A DNA stretch of 6,287 nucleotides from Oscillospiraceae bacterium (GTDB lineage: Bacteria > Bacillota_A > Clostridia > Oscillospirales > JAAYXM01): assembly GCA_017408185.1 (NCBI GenBank), contig JAFQVE010000642.1, forward strand, positions 1 through 6,287, read 5' to 3'. Position 1 is the first letter of the stretch, and each line of letters begins with the position of its first letter. Positions 5,079 through 6,287 of the stretch are shown here, piece by piece. Made by a program: the position numbers and the translations under genes. Under the pieces are notes generated by a model. It made no database searches. It was not told the DNA's origin and was given only the letters and a program-made list of their open reading frames with translations.

Positions 5079-6287
5079 TTATTTCTTTACGTAATCCAAT
5101 ATTCTCTTTATGAGAACCGCGACTTCCGCTCTTGTTGTGTAGTCAGTCGGAGCGATGAGATTGTTCTTACCGTTGACGAGACCTGCGCCGATGAGCGCGG
5201 TGACGGCTTCCTTCGCGTAAGGAGCGACGGTGGTAAAGTCGGGGTATTGCGGTAACACCTCATCCACCGCCATTCGGCGGTCCCCCTTCTCCTCAAGGGG
5301 AAGGCTATTAAGTGCACGATACACTATTACCATCATATCCTGGCGGGTTATGTGGTTTCGCGGGGCGAACTTGTTATCACCGATGCCGTTGACGATGCCT
5401 GTGTTTCGTGCTATTGCAAGCTCGGTTGCGAAGTAATCGGAAGCAGATACGTCTGCAAAGTTCTCTGCGTTGTCCGATGTGAGATTGAATGCACGGACAA
5501 GCAGCAGGGCGAAATCCGCGCGGGTTATGTTTGTGGCGGGGGCGAATGTGGTTTCGCTTGTTCCGCGTATTATGTCGGCTGCGGCAAGCGTGTTTATTGC
5601 GTCCGCCGCCCATGAGTGGTTGCCGAGATCGGTGAATTGAGGTTTTTCCACCTCATCCGCCTCGTCTCCGCTCGGCACCTTCTCCTCGAGGAGAAGGCTT
5701 TCATCATCGTCCTTTTCATCGGAGGTATCGGTTTGGTCGGTGTTTGTTGTGTCATCTGGTTTGTCGGACGGTGCGGCACCGCCACCGCCTCCGCTGCCCC
5801 CGCTGCCTGCAGCGCCGGAATTTCCCGTTACTTCTTTATCTCCGGAGGTTTCTTTATCAGTTGAAGTTCCGGTTCCGGTTGTACGTCCGTAAACGGTTAT
5901 CGTAAAGCGAACCGTTGATGCGAGATCACCATCAGATGCTGTGACTGCAACGTGATTATCTCCGACCTGACTGTCGTCCGGTTTCCACGTGAGCATTCCG
6001 GATTCTTTGTTAAGAGACATTCCTCGCGGTAAAACAGTTCCCGAAAGAGTAAGCTCTTTCCCGCTGTCGCTTTTTGCCGTTATCGGGATTGAAATTGAGC
6101 TTCCGGCACTTACACTGCAATCCGCAACCGACTCAATAATGGGTGCATCTGTTTTATATGTCGCCAGTGAAATCCGCGCAGACTGTCCTTCGGCAATATT
6201 ATAAATATAGCCGCCCTTCCTGTCACCGGAAATTTTGTGGCTCCGGATAAGTGAAACATCACCTACGCCGACGATAAGCTTTCTTCC
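5079..6287 (-). CDS. SLH-domain surface protein with Ig-like domain (5' end missing)
   Basis: The frame stays open from the window edge to TAA at 5081-5079, giving 402 visible residues. The internal ATG at 6020 is not the start, because the frame and the Ig-like domain continue upstream of it. Residues 1-46 are the end of an unidentified domain. Residues 48-133 form an Ig-like/cadherin-like domain (P-I-I-E-S-V ... L-P-R-G-M-S-L-N ... G-M-L-T-W-K-P-D-D-S-Q-V-G-D ... S-D-G-D ... F-T-I-T-V). A Thr/Gly/Asp-rich linker follows (134-217). Then come three SLH domains (about 218-268, 278-327 and 349-397) with motifs I-T-R-A-D, I-T-R-Q-D and T-T-R-A-E. SLH trios bind cell-wall polymers, classically pyruvylated ones, so the protein is probably exported and held on the cell surface. 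Two 17-residue segments, 197-213 and 328-344, are encoded by palindromic repeats. The N-terminal function, signal peptide and promoter lie outside the window. It precedes the solute-binding lipoprotein on the same strand. Confidence 0.88.
   Translation of the reverse strand, partial: GRKLIVGVGDVSLIRSHKISGDRKGGYIYNIAEGQSARISLATYKTDAPIIESVADCSVSAGSSISIPITAKSDSGKELTLSGTVLPRGMSLNKESGMLTWKPDDSQVGDNHVAVTASDGDLASTVRFTITVYGRTTGTGTSTDKETSGDKEVTGNSGAAGSGGSGGGGGAAPSDKPDDTTNTDQTDTSDEKDDDESLLLEEKVPSGDEADEVEKPQFTDLGNHSWAADAINTLAAADIIRGTSETTFAPATNITRADFALLLVRAFNLTSDNAENFADVSASDYFATELAIARNTGIVNGIGDNKFAPRNHITRQDMMVIVYRALNSLPLEEKGDRRMAVDEVLPQYPDFTTVAPYAKEAVTALIGAGLVNGKNNLIAPTDYTTRAEVAVLIKRILDYVKK
5256..5306 (-). 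repeat. In-frame palindromic element, copy B (between SLH2 and SLH3)
   Basis: These 51 bases encode S-L-P-L-E-E-K-G-D-R-R-M-A-V-D-E-V (residues 328-344). Plus-strand parts are: CACCTCATCC (5256-5265), a hairpin ACCGCC-ATTC-GGCGGT (5266-5281), CCC, and a near-palindrome CCTTCTCCTCAAGGGGAAGG (5285-5304). The first ten bases and 18 of the 20 palindrome bases match copy A, and the length, orientation and codon phase are identical. It lies in the linker between two SLH domains. Confidence 0.75.
5649..5699 (-). repeat. In-frame palindromic element, copy A (linker before SLH1)
   Basis: These 51 bases encode S-L-L-L-E-E-K-V-P-S-G-D-E-A-D-E-V (residues 197-213). Plus-strand parts are CACCTCATCC (5649-5658), a 19-base variable segment with only weak pairing, and a perfect 20-base palindrome CCTTCTCCTCGAGGAGAAGG (5678-5697). 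It has the same length, orientation and reading frame as copy B. It lies at the end of the disordered linker before SLH1. Confidence 0.75.

Noticed and set aside
5352..5864. Plus-strand and other-frame open reading frames across the SLH gene, including 5352-5615 and 5616-5864
   Set aside because: Their residue composition (Cys/Val/Gly-rich or Arg/His/Pro-rich) reflects reading the SLH gene in a wrong frame or strand. The minus-strand frame has clear Ig-like and SLH domains throughout.
5079..6020. ATG at 6020 as the start of the SLH protein
   Set aside because: It falls in the middle of the Ig-like domain (L-P-R-G-M-S-L-N), the frame stays open to the window edge, and no signal peptide follows this Met, as an SLH protein would need.

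Overview
The window looks like a chromosomal segment of a low-to-mid GC Gram-positive bacterium of the class Clostridia, perhaps an uncultured gut relative of the Oscillospiraceae. This is inferred from the short ThiI without a rhodanese domain, AGGAGG-type ribosome binding sites with TTG/GTG starts, a lipoprotein-type solute-binding protein, an S-layer homology (SLH) protein and dispersed GC-rich palindromes. No sequence search was possible, so the taxonomy is tentative.

Layout. On the minus strand at the left edge are thiI (tRNA 4-thiouridine synthase, 63-1223) and, 15 bases downstream, the first 15 codons of a gene that reads as cinA, running off the window. Divergent from thiI, on the plus strand, is a two-gene unit: a DeoR-family repressor (1391-2161) and a 12-helix major facilitator transporter resembling the organophosphate:phosphate antiporters (2163-3353). 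A strong sigma-A promoter (TTGACA, 17-base spacer, TATTAT) lies directly before the repressor. It overlaps direct repeats spaced one helical turn apart that look like an autoregulatory operator. A hairpin at 3394-3427 lies between this unit and a convergent minus-strand gene and probably terminates both.

The right half is on the minus strand. The 5'-truncated end of a surface protein (5079-6287) carries an Ig-like/cadherin-like domain, a Gly/Thr/Asp-rich linker and three SLH domains. It is followed, 87 bases on, by a lipoprotein solute-binding protein (3438-4991) with no ABC permease or ATPase beside it in the window.

The most unusual structure is inside the SLH gene. Two related 51-base palindromic elements (5256-5306 and 5649-5699) lie 393 bases apart, in the same orientation and the same reading frame. 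Each adds a 17-residue segment (S-L-x-L-E-E-K ... D-E-V) to an inter-domain linker: one before SLH1, one between SLH2 and SLH3. They look like a mobile intergenic palindromic repeat that has settled in coding sequence without breaking it. A different GC-rich palindrome (5045-5065) lies just downstream of the same gene. No stretch over 300 bases lacks a gene; the non-coding gaps are 48-62, 1224-1390, 3354-3437 and 4992-5078.
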